64,000 bases of DNA from Flaveria trinervia (lineage: Eukaryota > Streptophyta > Magnoliopsida > Asterales > Asteraceae): assembly GCA_025506515.1 (NCBI GenBank), contig JACCIX010000098.1, forward strand, positions 1 through 64,000. Direction: 5' to 3'. The notes beneath the pieces were generated by a model that was given only the letters and a program-made list of their open reading frames with translations, made no database searches and was not told the origin of the DNA. The translations under genes and the position numbers were made by a program. Position 1 is the stretch's first letter, and each line of letters opens with the position of its first letter. Positions 31,297 through 42,832 of this stretch are shown piece after piece.

Positions 31297-34011
31297 ATGG
31301 CTTCCATCTCAAAGACTGATATGGAGACTGGAACCATGAACAAATCCCCATTGATCACTCTTGATGACTTCGACACCTGGTGCATGAGGATGGAAGGCTT
31401 CATCAGGTCTCTTGACTCAAGAATGTGGGAATCTGTTGAATATGGACCTTTCATACCTAGCACCCCCTCTGCTACCGGTGCTGGTATGATTCCTAAAGAT
31501 GTGGCCAACTACTCAGATGAAGAGGAAAAGAGTAGAGATTGACAGGAAGGCCATGACTGCTCTTCAGACTGCTATCCCAAACTCTGTGTACAGAGGTTTT
31601 AAGAAGTGCAAAACAGCTAAACAGCTGTGGGATGCACTGAAGCTGATGTATGAAGGCTCCTCTGAAGCCAAGGAGAACAAGAAAGATCTTCTGAAGCAGC
31701 AGTTTGAAAATTTCACCTTTAAAACAGGTGAAACCATGACCCAACAATACTTCAGGTATGTTGAGATTGTGGATACCCTTGTGGATGGAGGAGTTCCTCT
31801 TGAGAACAGAGACATTGTAAGGAAGTTCATGTCCTCACTTCCTAGGCAATGGACACACTATTGTGTGGTAATCAAGAGGACTGAGAACCTTAAAACTCTT
31901 ACTCTGACAGAGTTATATGGGATTCTCAGTGGATACCAGATGGAGATGAACTTACAAGGTTCATCTGGCAACTCTAACAATCAAATGGGTTCAGCCCTTC
32001 ATGTGGTTGAAAGGGACAGCATAGAACCCCAACATCATCTCCTATGCTACCCTGACAACTCACAAAAGGGTCCTTTCATCACCTTCCCGGAGACACCAAG
32101 GGAGAACTTTACTCAAGGAAGTCCATTCCAAGAGACAAGTTCTTCTCAAGCCTTTGTGTCTGCAGATGAAAGCTGTGGAAATTATCTCTTCACTCTTGAA
32201 GACTAGACTGTATCCATCCAGATGACCTGGAATACATGGAGATAGTTCAGCAGATGGCTCTTCTCACTCACAGAGCCAAGTTTCTACAAGAGGACAGGAA
32301 GAAAATTTCCAAGCAATGCTACCAGTGGAAGTTTGGCCTGGATAAAAGCAAAGTTAAGTGTTACAATTGTAACCTTATGGGTCACTTCGCCAGGGAGTGT
32401 AAGGCACCCAGAGCAAATGGGGGTCAAACACAACTCAGACCAAACTTCACCAACAATACCCCTCAGGCTGAGAAGACAAAGCAACATGCTGCGGTTGCTG
32501 TTGAAGAGGGAGGATTTGACTGGAGTTTTCAGGTGGAGGCTTCTCCAAACCAAGCATTGATGGCTGATCATGATGAAGCCAAGGTATTAGAACATCTTTG
32601 CTCCCCTGAATGCATTGCTAAAGTAAATAGATACAGGTCCTACAACCTAGAGATGAGATCTGATCTTGAGTCATTAAACATATTAAAATCTGACTTTAGA
32701 AAGTCTGAAAATGATTACAAGTTAAAGATAGAAGACTTGGAGAAAACTATTTCAGTACTAAAACATGAACATACAGATTTTAGAACTCAGATCCAAGATC
32801 TCATCACTAAGTTGACTAAGTGCCAGGCTGAGCTTGTGATCAGCAAAGCCCTGGCAGAGAAAAGTGTTCTTGAAGAAGAGACCTTCAAGAACATGATATC
32901 CTCATCCCTACACATAAGGTTTGTTATCAAAATAGACAGGGACTGGGATCAAATGAGATAGCTCCTCCACACACAATCTTGTCTGTAAGATCTCCTAGGT
33001 GTGGAACTTGTGAAGATGAGCTTCCTCTCATAGATCCAGTAAGTGAGGATGATGAAGAAGTGATAGTGAGAATCCCTCTGAGAAGAGTGAAGAAGAGGAT
33101 TCCTCCAAGGGCCACTATCCTTCTGAGGAGAAGAAATTAACTGTGATGACCAAGTCCAAGAGAAAGAACTTGATCAGGAAGAGCAAAAGGAAAGCAAAGA
33201 AGGCTCAAGAAATCAAGGCTACCTTTGATGCTAAGCAGAAACAAGTGTTTATCTCTGCAGGTTTCAAAGCAATAAGGACTGAAGACATCCACCAAAGCCT
33301 CTTATCTAAGAGTTCTGGTTCATGTTCAAATCATCTCAGTACAAAGAAGAAGACTGAGCTGCTGTGTACCACTGCTGCACAGCCTGGACCATCAAATTCC
33401 AAAACAGTTCACAGCCCAAGGAACTGTATCTGAATCTACCAAGATGAAGGTGAAAAAGGGATGTGACCAAGGCCAGTCTTGCTCTCAAAAGGAGATTTCT
33501 TTGAAGAAGAAAATGCTGTGTGTTATGTGTGAAAGTACTTCTCATATTGCCAAGGATTGTCCATACAATCCTAAAAGTACTATCCACATGACCAATACAA
33601 AGACTTCAAAGAATCTCAAGAAGTCTCAAGCTTCGGAAGGAAAGTCTGTTTCCTCGGAAGCTCCAAATCAAAGAAGAAGGTAAATGGAAAATTACCTTCG
33701 GAAGCAAAGTTGGTCTCGGAAGAAAGGAGTTCTTCCGAAGTACTAAAGTCTACTGCAGTGACTGTAGATTCTTCCGAAGTATCAGTCATTAAAACTTGTG
33801 AAGCTCCAAAAGCTTCTAAGGTTTTGAAGGTCAAGTCCAAGACTCCAAAGGTGTGTGGAAGTCTAAGAAAGACCAAATGACTGAGGTTTCTCCATCAACA
33901 ACAGCCGAAGATCCCCTCTGTACAACCATAGGATCTATTACTGTTGCATTACCTTCTATTACACTTACTGAACCCAAGACAAGTAAGGCTTGGGTTTCCA
34001 AATGTAACTAA
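31297..34011 (+). pseudogene. gag of B1 (frameshifted)
   Basis: ATG 31297 (MASISKTDMETG) opens a capsid region that continues after a frameshift at about 31530 (AIPNSVYRGFKKCKTAKQLW, LPRQWTHYCVVI). Knuckle 1 CYNCNLMGHFAREC is at 32359-32400 (after a break near 32205), then a coiled coil (32590-32900), a Lys-rich block (33140-33210), knuckle 2 CVMCESTSHIAKDC at 33519-33560, and a Ser/Lys-rich tail coded over several CTTCGGAAG palindromes. It ends WVSKCN at the stop 34009-34011, the same ending as A1. Roughly 900 codons. Breaks include a stop near 32204 and short indels; in a young element these may be sequencing errors. Confidence 0.88.
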
Positions 34012-34028
34012 TCATTTTCTTTGTGCAG
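34012..34028 (+). promoter_or_regulatory. 3' splice-site-like sequence between gag and pol (B1)
   Basis: AACTAATCATTTTCTTTGTGCAG|GAA directly after the gag stop: branch-point-like CTAAT, pyrimidine-rich tract, CAG. Pol continues in phase 0 after the AG, as in A1. A GTAAGG word lies only 46 bp upstream, too close for a normal plant intron, so the donor is unresolved. Confidence 0.45.
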
Positions 34029-37000
34029 GAACAGCTCAAGACAAACAAGAATGTCTGGATAATTGACAGTGGCTGTTCCAGGCACATGACAGGCGATAGG
34101 TCTTTACTTCATAATTTTGAGAGAATTGATGGAGGACCAGTTGCTTTTGGAGGAAATGAAGGTGGTTACATTTATGGAAGGGGCAAGGTCACAAATGGTA
34201 AGCTCAGCATTGAGAAGGTAATTTTGTTAAGGAGCTTGGGTACAATCTTCTGAGTGTATCTCAATTTTGTGATCAGAGTCATAACATGCTCTTCACTGAG
34301 CATGAGTGCATTGTTCTCAAACCTGGAGTGGTCATTCCTCATGAGCATATTCTGCTCAGAGCCCCCAGGAAAGGGAACATGTACAAGATGGATTTGCAAG
34401 AAACATCTCCCTCTGGAGAAGTTTCATGCTTTCTATCTAAAGCAAATAGTGATGAGTCTTTCCTATGGCATAAAAGAATGTGCCATGTAAACTTTAAGAA
34501 TATGAATAAATTAATCAAACATGATCTGGTAACTGGAATGCCAAAGAAAGAGTTTACAAGTGATGATCATTGTGTTGCATGCCTGAAAGGGAAGCAACAC
34601 AAGGTATCTCACAAGCCTAAGGAAAAGAACTCCATCACTACTCCCCTACACTTATTACATATGGATCTCTTTGGCCCCACCAGTGTAATGAGTTTAGGAA
34701 GGACCTTATACTGTCTAGTGATCACAGATGATTTTACAAGATTCACTTGGGTTTTCTTTCTTAGAACTAAAGATGAGACTCCTGAGATTCTAAAGAATTT
34801 CATCTTAAAGATTGAGAATCAATGTGATCACAAGGTCAAAACCATAAGATGTGATCAAGGAACTGAATTCAAGAACCAAATCCTTGATACATTTTGTGAT
34901 GAAAAGGGTATTACAAGACAATACAGTGCTCCCAGGACTCCTCAGCAAAACGGAGTTGCTGAGAGGAAACAGGACACTTATTGAAGCTGCAAGAACTATG
35001 TTGTCTGACTCTAAACTGCCTATCACCTTCTGGGCAGAGGCAGTTAATACTGCCTGCTATGTGCAAAACAGAGTCTTAGTAGTTAAGACACATGGTAAGA
35101 CTCCTTATGAACTTTGGCACAAGAGGAAACCTTTCATTGGTTTTCTCAGGTCATTTGGATGTCCCTGCACCATCTTGAATACCAAAGATCAAGTTGCCAA
35201 GTTTGCTGAGAAATCAGACGATGGACACTTCATTGGATACTCTTCTCAAGCTAAAGCTTATAGAGTATACAATCTCAGAACTAGAATCATTGAGGAGTCA
35301 GCCAATGTGACTTTCAATGAGCACACTCCCAGTGTGGCTGGTTCTGGTCCGGATTGGCTATTTGATCTTGATTTAGTTACCAACTGTTTTAATAAATCTT
35401 GTGAGCATGTTTCAGGATCTGCAGAAAATTTAAATACAGGTGATCCTGATCCAAGATTTGAGCTTGGAAGACCTTCAGCTCCAGTTGAACTACTTCAGCA
35501 AATGAGGTTTCTATCAGCACAACAATGACAAATCCAGCTGATACATCTGGCATGCCTTCAAATTCCAGTTCAGAGGCCTCTCAACCAGATAAAGACATCT
35601 CAATTGCAGAAGATAACAATGGTGATGGTGAAAGTGATCAAGAATCTCTTGATGCTAATAACCATACCATAGATGATAACATCAATGATGTCACACACTC
35701 ATTGGATCAAGTTAATCTTGATAAGTGTGATAATGTGGAGGATCAATCTTCAAGACCAGATCTAAATTTCTCAAATTTGGATCTATCTCAGCAACTTGCT
35801 GTGATCCCTCAGCTAAGGATCCACAAGTCTCATCCTACTACAAACATCATTGGAGATGTTATCTCCGGGGTAAAGACAAGAGGGCAAACCCATGAAGCAA
35901 ATGTTTGTCTTCACTCTTGTTTTCTATCCCAGTTAGAGCCAAAGAAAGTTGAGGAGGCTCTAAAGGATGGAAGTTGGGTTGAAGCTATGCAACAAGAGCT
36001 GCTTCAATTCAAAAGACAGAAAGTTTGGAACCTTTGTCCTCTTCCTCATGGGAAGACTACCATTGGAACCAAATGGTTTTTAGGAATAAAAAGGATGATA
36101 GAGGAATCATCATCAAGAACAAGGCTAGACTAGTTGTTCAAGGATACACACAAGAAGAAGGGATTGACTACACTGATGTCTTTGCTCCTGTAGCTAGACT
36201 AGAAGCTGTTAGGATATTCCTGGCATTTGCTGCATCCAAGAACTTCAAGGTCTACCAACTTGATGTAAAGTGTGCCTTCTTATATGGAGTGATTGATGAG
36301 GAGGTTTATGTCAAACAACCACCTGGTTTTGTAGATCCTGATCATCCTGATTATGTCTGCAAGCTTGACAAAGCTCTCTATGGGCTGCATCAGGCACCCA
36401 GGAAGTGGTATGAGACACTGTCTGAGTATCTCTGTAAACATGGTTACAGGAGAGGTACTATAGATGGAACTCTCTTCATCAAAGGACAAGGAAACGACAT
36501 TCTGCTAGTTCAAGTATATGTGGATGACATCATCTTTGGCTCAACCAATTCAAGGCTCTGCAAAGACTTTGAAAAGCTGATGAAATAGATTTGAAATGAG
36601 TTCAATGGGAGAACTTAATTTCTTTCTAGGAATTCAAGTGAAGCAGGTTGAAGATGGCATTTTCATAAGTCAGTCAAAGTATGTTCAAGATATACTCAAG
36701 AGGTTCAACATGACTGATTGTAAAACTGCTAAGACACCCATAGCCAGAAACACTCCTTTGTCCAGATCTTGAGGGGGAGTGTGTAGATGAGCACTTATAC
36801 AGGGCTATGATTGGGTCTCTTATGTATCTTACAGCTAGCAGGCCTGATATCATGTTTGCTACATGTATTTGTGCAAGATATCAAGCTAATCCTAAGATGT
36901 CTCACTTAATCACTGTGAAAAGGATTTTAAGATACCTCAAAGGTGCCTCAACACTTGGTTTATGGTATCCAAAGAATTCTAATTTCAATCTGTATGCCTA

Positions 37001-37457
37001 TACAGACAGTGATTATGGTGGTTGCAACATGACTGCAAAGTCTACATCTGGGGGATGTCAATTTCTTGGTGGAAGGGTTGTCTCATGGCAATGCAAGAAA
37101 CAAACCTGTGTGTCTGCATCAACTGCTGAGGCTGAATACATTGCTGCTGCAAGCTGCTGTGCTCAAGTGCTTTGGATTCAAAATCAGATGCTAGACTACG
37201 GATTTAACTTCAAAGAGACTCCTATCCACATAGACAACAACAGTGCTATCTCTATCACTGAGAATCCTGTGCAGCACTCAAGGACCAAACACATCAACAT
37301 CAGGTATCATTTAATAAGAGATAACTATGAAAAGGGGTTAATTAAACTAGTCAAAGTTCACACAGATGAACAATATGCTGATCTGTTCACAAAAGCTTTT
37401 GATGAACAGAGATTTAAGTATCTGATATCAGCTATTGGGATGATCAACTTTGAGTAG
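34029..37457 (+). pseudogene. pol of B1: protease, integrase, RT, RNase H
   Basis: Protease with IIDSGCSRHMTGD (about 34060-34095). GAG-pre-integrase finger WHKRMCHVNFKNMNK...CVACLKGKQHK (34470-34610). Integrase with MDLFGP (about 34660), RCDQGTEF (about 34850) and NGVAERK (about 34955), then FIGYSSQAKAYRVYN (about 35235). RT from about 35935, with RNKKDDRGIIIKNKARLVVQ, AFLYGVI and YVDDII (36516-36533). RNase H 36807-37457 with TDSDYGGCNMTAKSTSGG and YADLFTKAFDEQ. Frames break at about 34250, 34970, 35520, 36070, 36586 and 36765; most are one- or two-base contractions in A or G runs or a dinucleotide, against otherwise perfect motifs. Confidence 0.92.
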
Positions 37458-38179
37458 ATTTTTCTTAAAACTAATTCTAATTATTTCTTCTTAAAAAATG
37501 TGTGTCCTAAGTTGTCTAGTTCATCACTTTCATAAGCTCATGTTTTCTTTGAATGAAAAACTCTTTTTGAAGACTTTCCTTAGATTCTTGAAAATTTTCT
37601 GATACTTCGGAAGATAACATTTTACCTTCGGAAGAAAAATATGTCTTCAAAATAAATGACTGTCTAAGAAATTTTACCTTCGGAAGAAGTCAAAATTTAT
37701 CTTCCGAAGCTTAAAATTCTCAACTTAGACACTTATTCATTTTTAAGGACTTTTTCCTTCCGAAGCAAAAATTACTTTCGGAAGCTTTGTTCATTCTTAT
37801 ACAAAGCTTCCAAAGTTTATTTCTCTTCCGAAGCATAAATCTTTAAGACTCTCAGGAAAATTCTTCCGAAGTCACTTTAGCTTCGGAAGCTTTTTCAATC
37901 AAACTTCCGAAGACAAATTACTTTCGGAAGCTTTTCGAACTCCAAGAAAACTACTTTTTGAGCAAAAAGGTAAACTACTTTTTCAGAGGTGGGACCGACA
38001 TACGGATTTCAAAGTTTATCCTCTTTCATTAAACTTTATCTGAAATCCTTCTCTCTCATATAAACCCAACGGTTTCCCCCCTCTTCTATCATCTGCTTTT
38101 CTTCCATACCTAAAACCCAAAGCTTTCTCTCTGAAATTTACTTCCCATTCTTTTCTCTTCATCTCTGAGCTACCTCACA
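37458..38179 (+). promoter_or_regulatory. Pol-3' ORF spacer of B1: palindrome array plus TATA box
   Basis: No coding content. About a dozen CTTCCGAAG/CTTCGGAAG palindromes and one-base variants lie in 37595-37935. A TATAAA at 38059-38064 (CTCATATAAACCC) is followed by a CT-rich leader and the 3' ORF ATG at 38180, 121 bp downstream. The same word is amplified in the LTR ahead of its TATA. Proposed internal promoter (inference). Confidence 0.55.
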
Positions 38180-41100
38180 ATGGCTGACCTTACACACAGA
38201 AATGATCCTCACTTTGCCATGCAGCTACACAGACAACACAATCAGGTTGCTCTGTTATGCTCTGACAAAGATCCTCATTTCTCAGAGGTTTGCCGTTTCT
38301 TGTCTTTGTCTCACTACTTCACCTCCCTAACCATTGATCCTCCTCTATATGAGGATCATCTGCTTGAATTCTGGAAGACCTGCCAAGAGGTCATTATGGA
38401 TGGGGAGAAGGCACTGTCTGCCACAGTGCAGGGGAGAACAATTTTCATCACTCCGGCCATCATCAATCGACATCTTCAGCTGGATGATGAAGCAGGTGAA
38501 GTGTTCTTTCCAAAAGAAGCGGTTAATCATTCCTTCGAGCAGATGGGCTATGAAGGAGATTTCTCTGTAAAGACCTTCAGGAAAGGGAAGGTCTCATCCC
38601 AGTGGAAATACCTGCTCCATGTGGTTATCCACAGCTTATCAAACAAGCATGGTGGATGGGACCAGATTCCTGATCTCTCCTTTATAGTTCATGGGATGGT
38701 TCAGGGGGTCAAGTTCAGGTATTCACAATTTGTTTATACTAATTTACTTGCAAACTTAGACTCCTTAGAATATTACATGTTTCCTAGATATGTTCAACAC
38801 ATTCTTAACTGTGAACTGGGCTCACAGTTGAGGGAAACAGGCAATATTCTTAAACTGGGACAGATGAAGCCCGGCATCTTTAAAATTATGAAGAAGCCAA
38901 CTGTAGGCTTCTCAGGGGTAGAAACAGCCTAGTCCCAAAAATGTTAGAGCTCATTGCTCAAGGTGACAACATAGCAGTCCAAGCTAGTGTTGAACCCACA
39001 CCTACTGCTCTCCTACCCTCTTCACAACCTCCAATATTCATCACCTACAAAAGAAAATCCCAACGAACCCCTGCTCAGGCTATTGAGTCTGTGCAGGCCC
39101 CCAAATACTCAACCTTACAGGAAGAAGTGGACTCCAGAGCTCCCACTTCTCCTGAGGAGCAAACCACTCCCATTACTTTACCTATCAGGGCTGAGGTTCC
39201 TCAAGCTCAACCTGATGAGCTCATTAGCCCAACAACTGTAAGCCTTCACTCTGAGTCTCAACACTCAAGTGAACAACCTTCAGGGGATAGCTACCATCCC
39301 CAGCCTTTGGATCTAAACCAACCAATTCCCAACCTATCCTTTTACACTGATGAAGACTTAGGATTCAGTGAGTACCATGAGTCTCTCTTCTCCTCCCCTA
39401 CTCAAAGAGAGATGAGTACCTCTGACTCTCCTCAGTCTATCCCTCATCAGTCACCTATTACTGAGGTGGACACATCTGAACCTGTTCAGGATGTCCATAT
39501 GGAAGAGGCTCTCACTTTTGAAAGTGATTACATCATTAAGACCTCAACCATGGCAACTCAGCCCATTGGCATCTTAACTGAGGTTGCCAGTGAGCAGAGG
39601 AAAACCAGCAGCCAAGAAACTCAAGCTGGTGGTGAGAGAAGGGACTTTGGTCCAATCCTCTCATCCCCCAGTGATTCTTCTGATGAAGATGAGGGGAATT
39701 TGAGACTAAAGGTACAACAATTGTCACAAACATGCACCTATCTAGTCTCTAAGGTTAGTCACTTGGAATCTCAGGTGACTACCCTGCAAAACAGGGTCAA
39801 TGATCAGCAACTCCAGATTTCATATCTGCAGGAAAAACTAGCTGAGAGACCTTTAGGAGAGCTCAACCAGGAACACAAGAACCTGTGGAAGTGACTGATT
39901 TATCCTCCAGCTCACCTATGCAAGTGGGTGATGCTACCAAAAGGGGAGAATGTTATCACAACCACAGAACCTGGGAGTTCTTCAAAGAGAATGGACATAG
40001 AGGACTCACCATCCTCACTTGCTGTTGTGCATTCTCAGCAACTTCCTCAAGTTCACATTAATGTGGACTCTATAGACTCTCTCATCAGGAGTCTCTTTGA
40101 GGAAGGTATACCAAGGGCTGTCTCATCTCCACCACATGGAACTGGCAACTACATCATCAGATGGAGGTATGATGATGACAGAAGAGCCCTCATACTTCAC
40201 AGAGTTCAAGGTCAACAAGAAGTCTTTCAGTTCCAAAGCCTGAGCTTCTATGAAGGACTGGATTTAGTCAACATGCCACTTGTCAATCCAAGCAAATCTA
40301 GACAAGCTGACAGGCTGGCTCAAAGAATCCAAGACAGGATCCTTGCAGAGTTCTCTCTAAGAAGGAGACTTAGGCAATCAGGCAATGTCATCGGTCAACT
40401 GGATGTTGAGGTGGACCCTAAGATTAGTTTCATAGGGGAAACCTTGGCTGAAGGCCCAGTGGCAGAACCTGAGACCCTTGTCTCACCATCAACAACTGCT
40501 GCAGAGGTCCAAACTCCATCTGAGACACCTGCTGGTGAAGGTGTTTCTCAGCCTCTCTCTGGCCAGAGCATGGAAGCTACACCAAGCAATGAAGGCCAAG
40601 CCTCAATCCACCCTGAGTCACAAAGGTCTGTTGGTGACAAAGGGAAAAGGATAATGACTCCTGAGGAAATTGAGGAGGAAGAGAGAGAGAGGAAAAGGAG
40701 GCTAAGGGGAGAAAGTTCTTCTGGGTCATCAAAATCATGCAAGCTGCAATCAGGGCTGCCCCCAGACCAAATACTCAAAATGATGAACAAAGGGCAGTCA
40801 GGATTAATTATTTACAGACCAGGAACTATGATGTTGATGAAATCATCTCCCTCCCCTTAGAAGAGTTGAATGAACTGGCTGACATGGAAGTGTCAAGAGA
40901 GATTAAGGAGAAAGAGGATGCAAGGTTACTTCTCCAATTCAAAGAGGAGAGGAGACAGAAAAGACTTCACAAGCATACTCCCACTCTCTCTCCAGTTCAA
41001 GAAAGTCCTGCACAGGAAGATGTGGCTCCACAAGAACCTCAGGTAGATAAAGAAGAGGATAGAATCAAAATGATAAACTACCTGAGTGCCACAGGCTTCT

Positions 41101-41973
41101 ATCAGGCAAATACACTTCTTCCCCTGTCCTATGACTTCATTGAGTTCGAGTACTTAAAGCAACTTGAGCTTGAGTTAGTCAAAGAAAGAAAAACAACCAA
41201 AAGGAAGCTAAGGGAAGAAGCTGCAAAGTCAAGAACCATCATTCAAAAGAATGCAAAGAAGTCTGCTGACAGACAAAGAATGATGAGCTTCTTGAAGTCA
41301 TATGGATTCTCCGGAAGGAGACTTGGTCCCATGTCTCTATCTACAATGGATGAGCATATAAGGGTAATCAAGCAGAAGATTAAAAGTGGTGAACTCATTG
41401 ACTTGCACTCTCTTCCAAGTCAAGTCCCACCTGAAGTGGAGGTCAAGTTTGAACAACCAGAGACACCTGAACCAGAACCTCCAGCTGAGCCTCAGCAAAC
41501 TTCATCTTCTGATCCAAGACAGGGTCAAACTCCCTCTCCTTCTGAACCTGTGAGGGAGGAACACCCAACTGAGAAAGACACTGATGATCAACATGGTGCT
41601 GCAGACCAGTCTTCTCAGTTAAAGACATTAAAGAGGAAGAAGAATGGCCTCTAAACCAAAGACTAAAAAGAAGAAGCCAAAGTCATCTACCTCTACACCC
41701 CAGGCTGAATCAGATCAACCTGAGGAAGTGCATGATGAGGCAGCCCAATCAACTCCTATGCAAGTGGCTCCTCTAGCAACCGAGACACCCATCTTATCCT
41801 GGACTTACTCTACCAATCCAGAAAGATGGAATGTTATCAGAGATCAAGGTGTTGAAAATGTCTACTCATGGCAAGACATAATCAACTTACCTCTGCATGA
41901 TCTCTTTGAAATGAGAAGATACTATGAGAGTCTTGATGATCCTGACCATCAAATGAAGAAGGGATGGTCTTGA
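38180..41973 (+). pseudogene. 3' ORF of B1 (env-like position, unknown function)
   Basis: Long ORF, broken into five consecutive blocks. Block 1 (38180-38932, MADLTHRNDPHF) is a 250-residue globular domain with FITPAIINRHLQL, GYEGDFSVKTFRKG and WDQIP; it resembles the putative plant transposon protein type and the A-family ORF. A TAG and an A-run shift end it at 38932. Block 2 (38941-39894) is Pro/Ser/Thr-rich then a coiled coil (LESQVTTLQNRVNDQQLQI). Block 3 (39928-40860) has YIIRWRYDDDRRALILH and a Glu/Arg-rich end. Blocks 4-5 (40737-41973) contain four versions of a helical module (INYLQTRNYDVDEIISLPLE, INYLSATGFY..., MMSFLKSYGFSGRR..., VENVYSWQDIINLPLHDLFE). No enzyme motif seen. Confidence 0.75.
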
Positions 41974-42030
41974 TTATTCTGAAGACTACAAACATTTAAA
42001 GATCTTCTAAGTGTTTTGGTAGCATCAGCC

Positions 42031-42041
42031 TAGGGGGAGTT
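42031..42041 (+). other. Polypurine tract of B1
   Basis: TAGGGGGAGTT immediately before the 3' LTR. Confidence 0.88.
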
Positions 42042-42832
42042 TGTAAGGATTCCTGAAGTCTGATGCAACCCAAAACTGCCTAAGTGTTTCAGCAACATGC
42101 ACTAAGTACTGAAGTGAAGAATGCTTCGGAAGAATTACACAAAGCATTAGAAAATACTCTAAGTGTAATATCTTCCGAAGCCAAGACCAATATCTCCCGA
42201 AGCCTAACATGAAGTCTTCCGAAGCTTGAAGAGACAAAGTCTTCCGAAGCTTCAACCTATGAAGACAGATTTCTTCCGAAGACTTTTAGTACACATGCTT
42301 TATCTGATGTACTGTTCCATAAAGCACCTTTTCCGCTGCGTCTCTGATAAGTCACCAACTTACAAGAGTTGGTGAAAAGGTCCATGCTTTTGGTAACTGT
42401 ACATTGAGGTCTTGAGTCTGAAACTTTCCACTTTATGTACTTTATCCTTTTTGTAATGTATAAGGATGTGAGCTATGGCATGTCATAGTCACAAGGTCAA
42501 AAGGCAGATATGCCTTTTGATCCTACAATTGATTTTGTTAGTGTCTAGTCAATTGTATCCAGCTGGCTTTCATAGTATAGCCGGCTGTAGGTTGTAGTAT
42601 AAGTATTCCAAGTTCTTGTATCTTTCCATATGCTTTGTAACACTTGTAAAAGAACTTGAGAAAGCAATATACTGCTCCCTTGAAAACTATACTCTCTTGT
42701 TCTGTCTCTTGCTTTACTTGTGTTCTCTGCATCACCTTTGGTTACCTAGTTCACTGTTTGATTAAGATTTAGTTAATCTCCTCATTGTGTTGTTGTGTTG
42801 TAATTGTGTTCAAGCCCTTGAACGATCCTGCA
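42042..42832 (+). repeat. 3' LTR of B1
   Basis: 791 bp, nearly identical to 30424-31212. Visible differences include TCTCCCGAAG for TCTTCCGAAG, GCCGGCTG for GCCGCTG and CTTCAACC for CTTCACC. Confidence 0.95.

Larger units (their letters stand above)
30424..42832 (+). mobile_element. Copia SIRE-type element B1, full length and young
   Basis: 12.4 kb with LTRs of 789 bp (30424-31212) and 791 bp (42042-42832) that differ at only a handful of positions, so the insertion is recent. Flanking 5-mers GATCA (30419-30423) and GATAA (42833-42837) match at 4 of 5. Host sequence on either side joins smoothly into the gag of A2. Contents: primer site, gag, pol, spacer with CTTCCGAAG palindromes and TATA, 3' ORF, polypurine tract. 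Confidence 0.95.
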
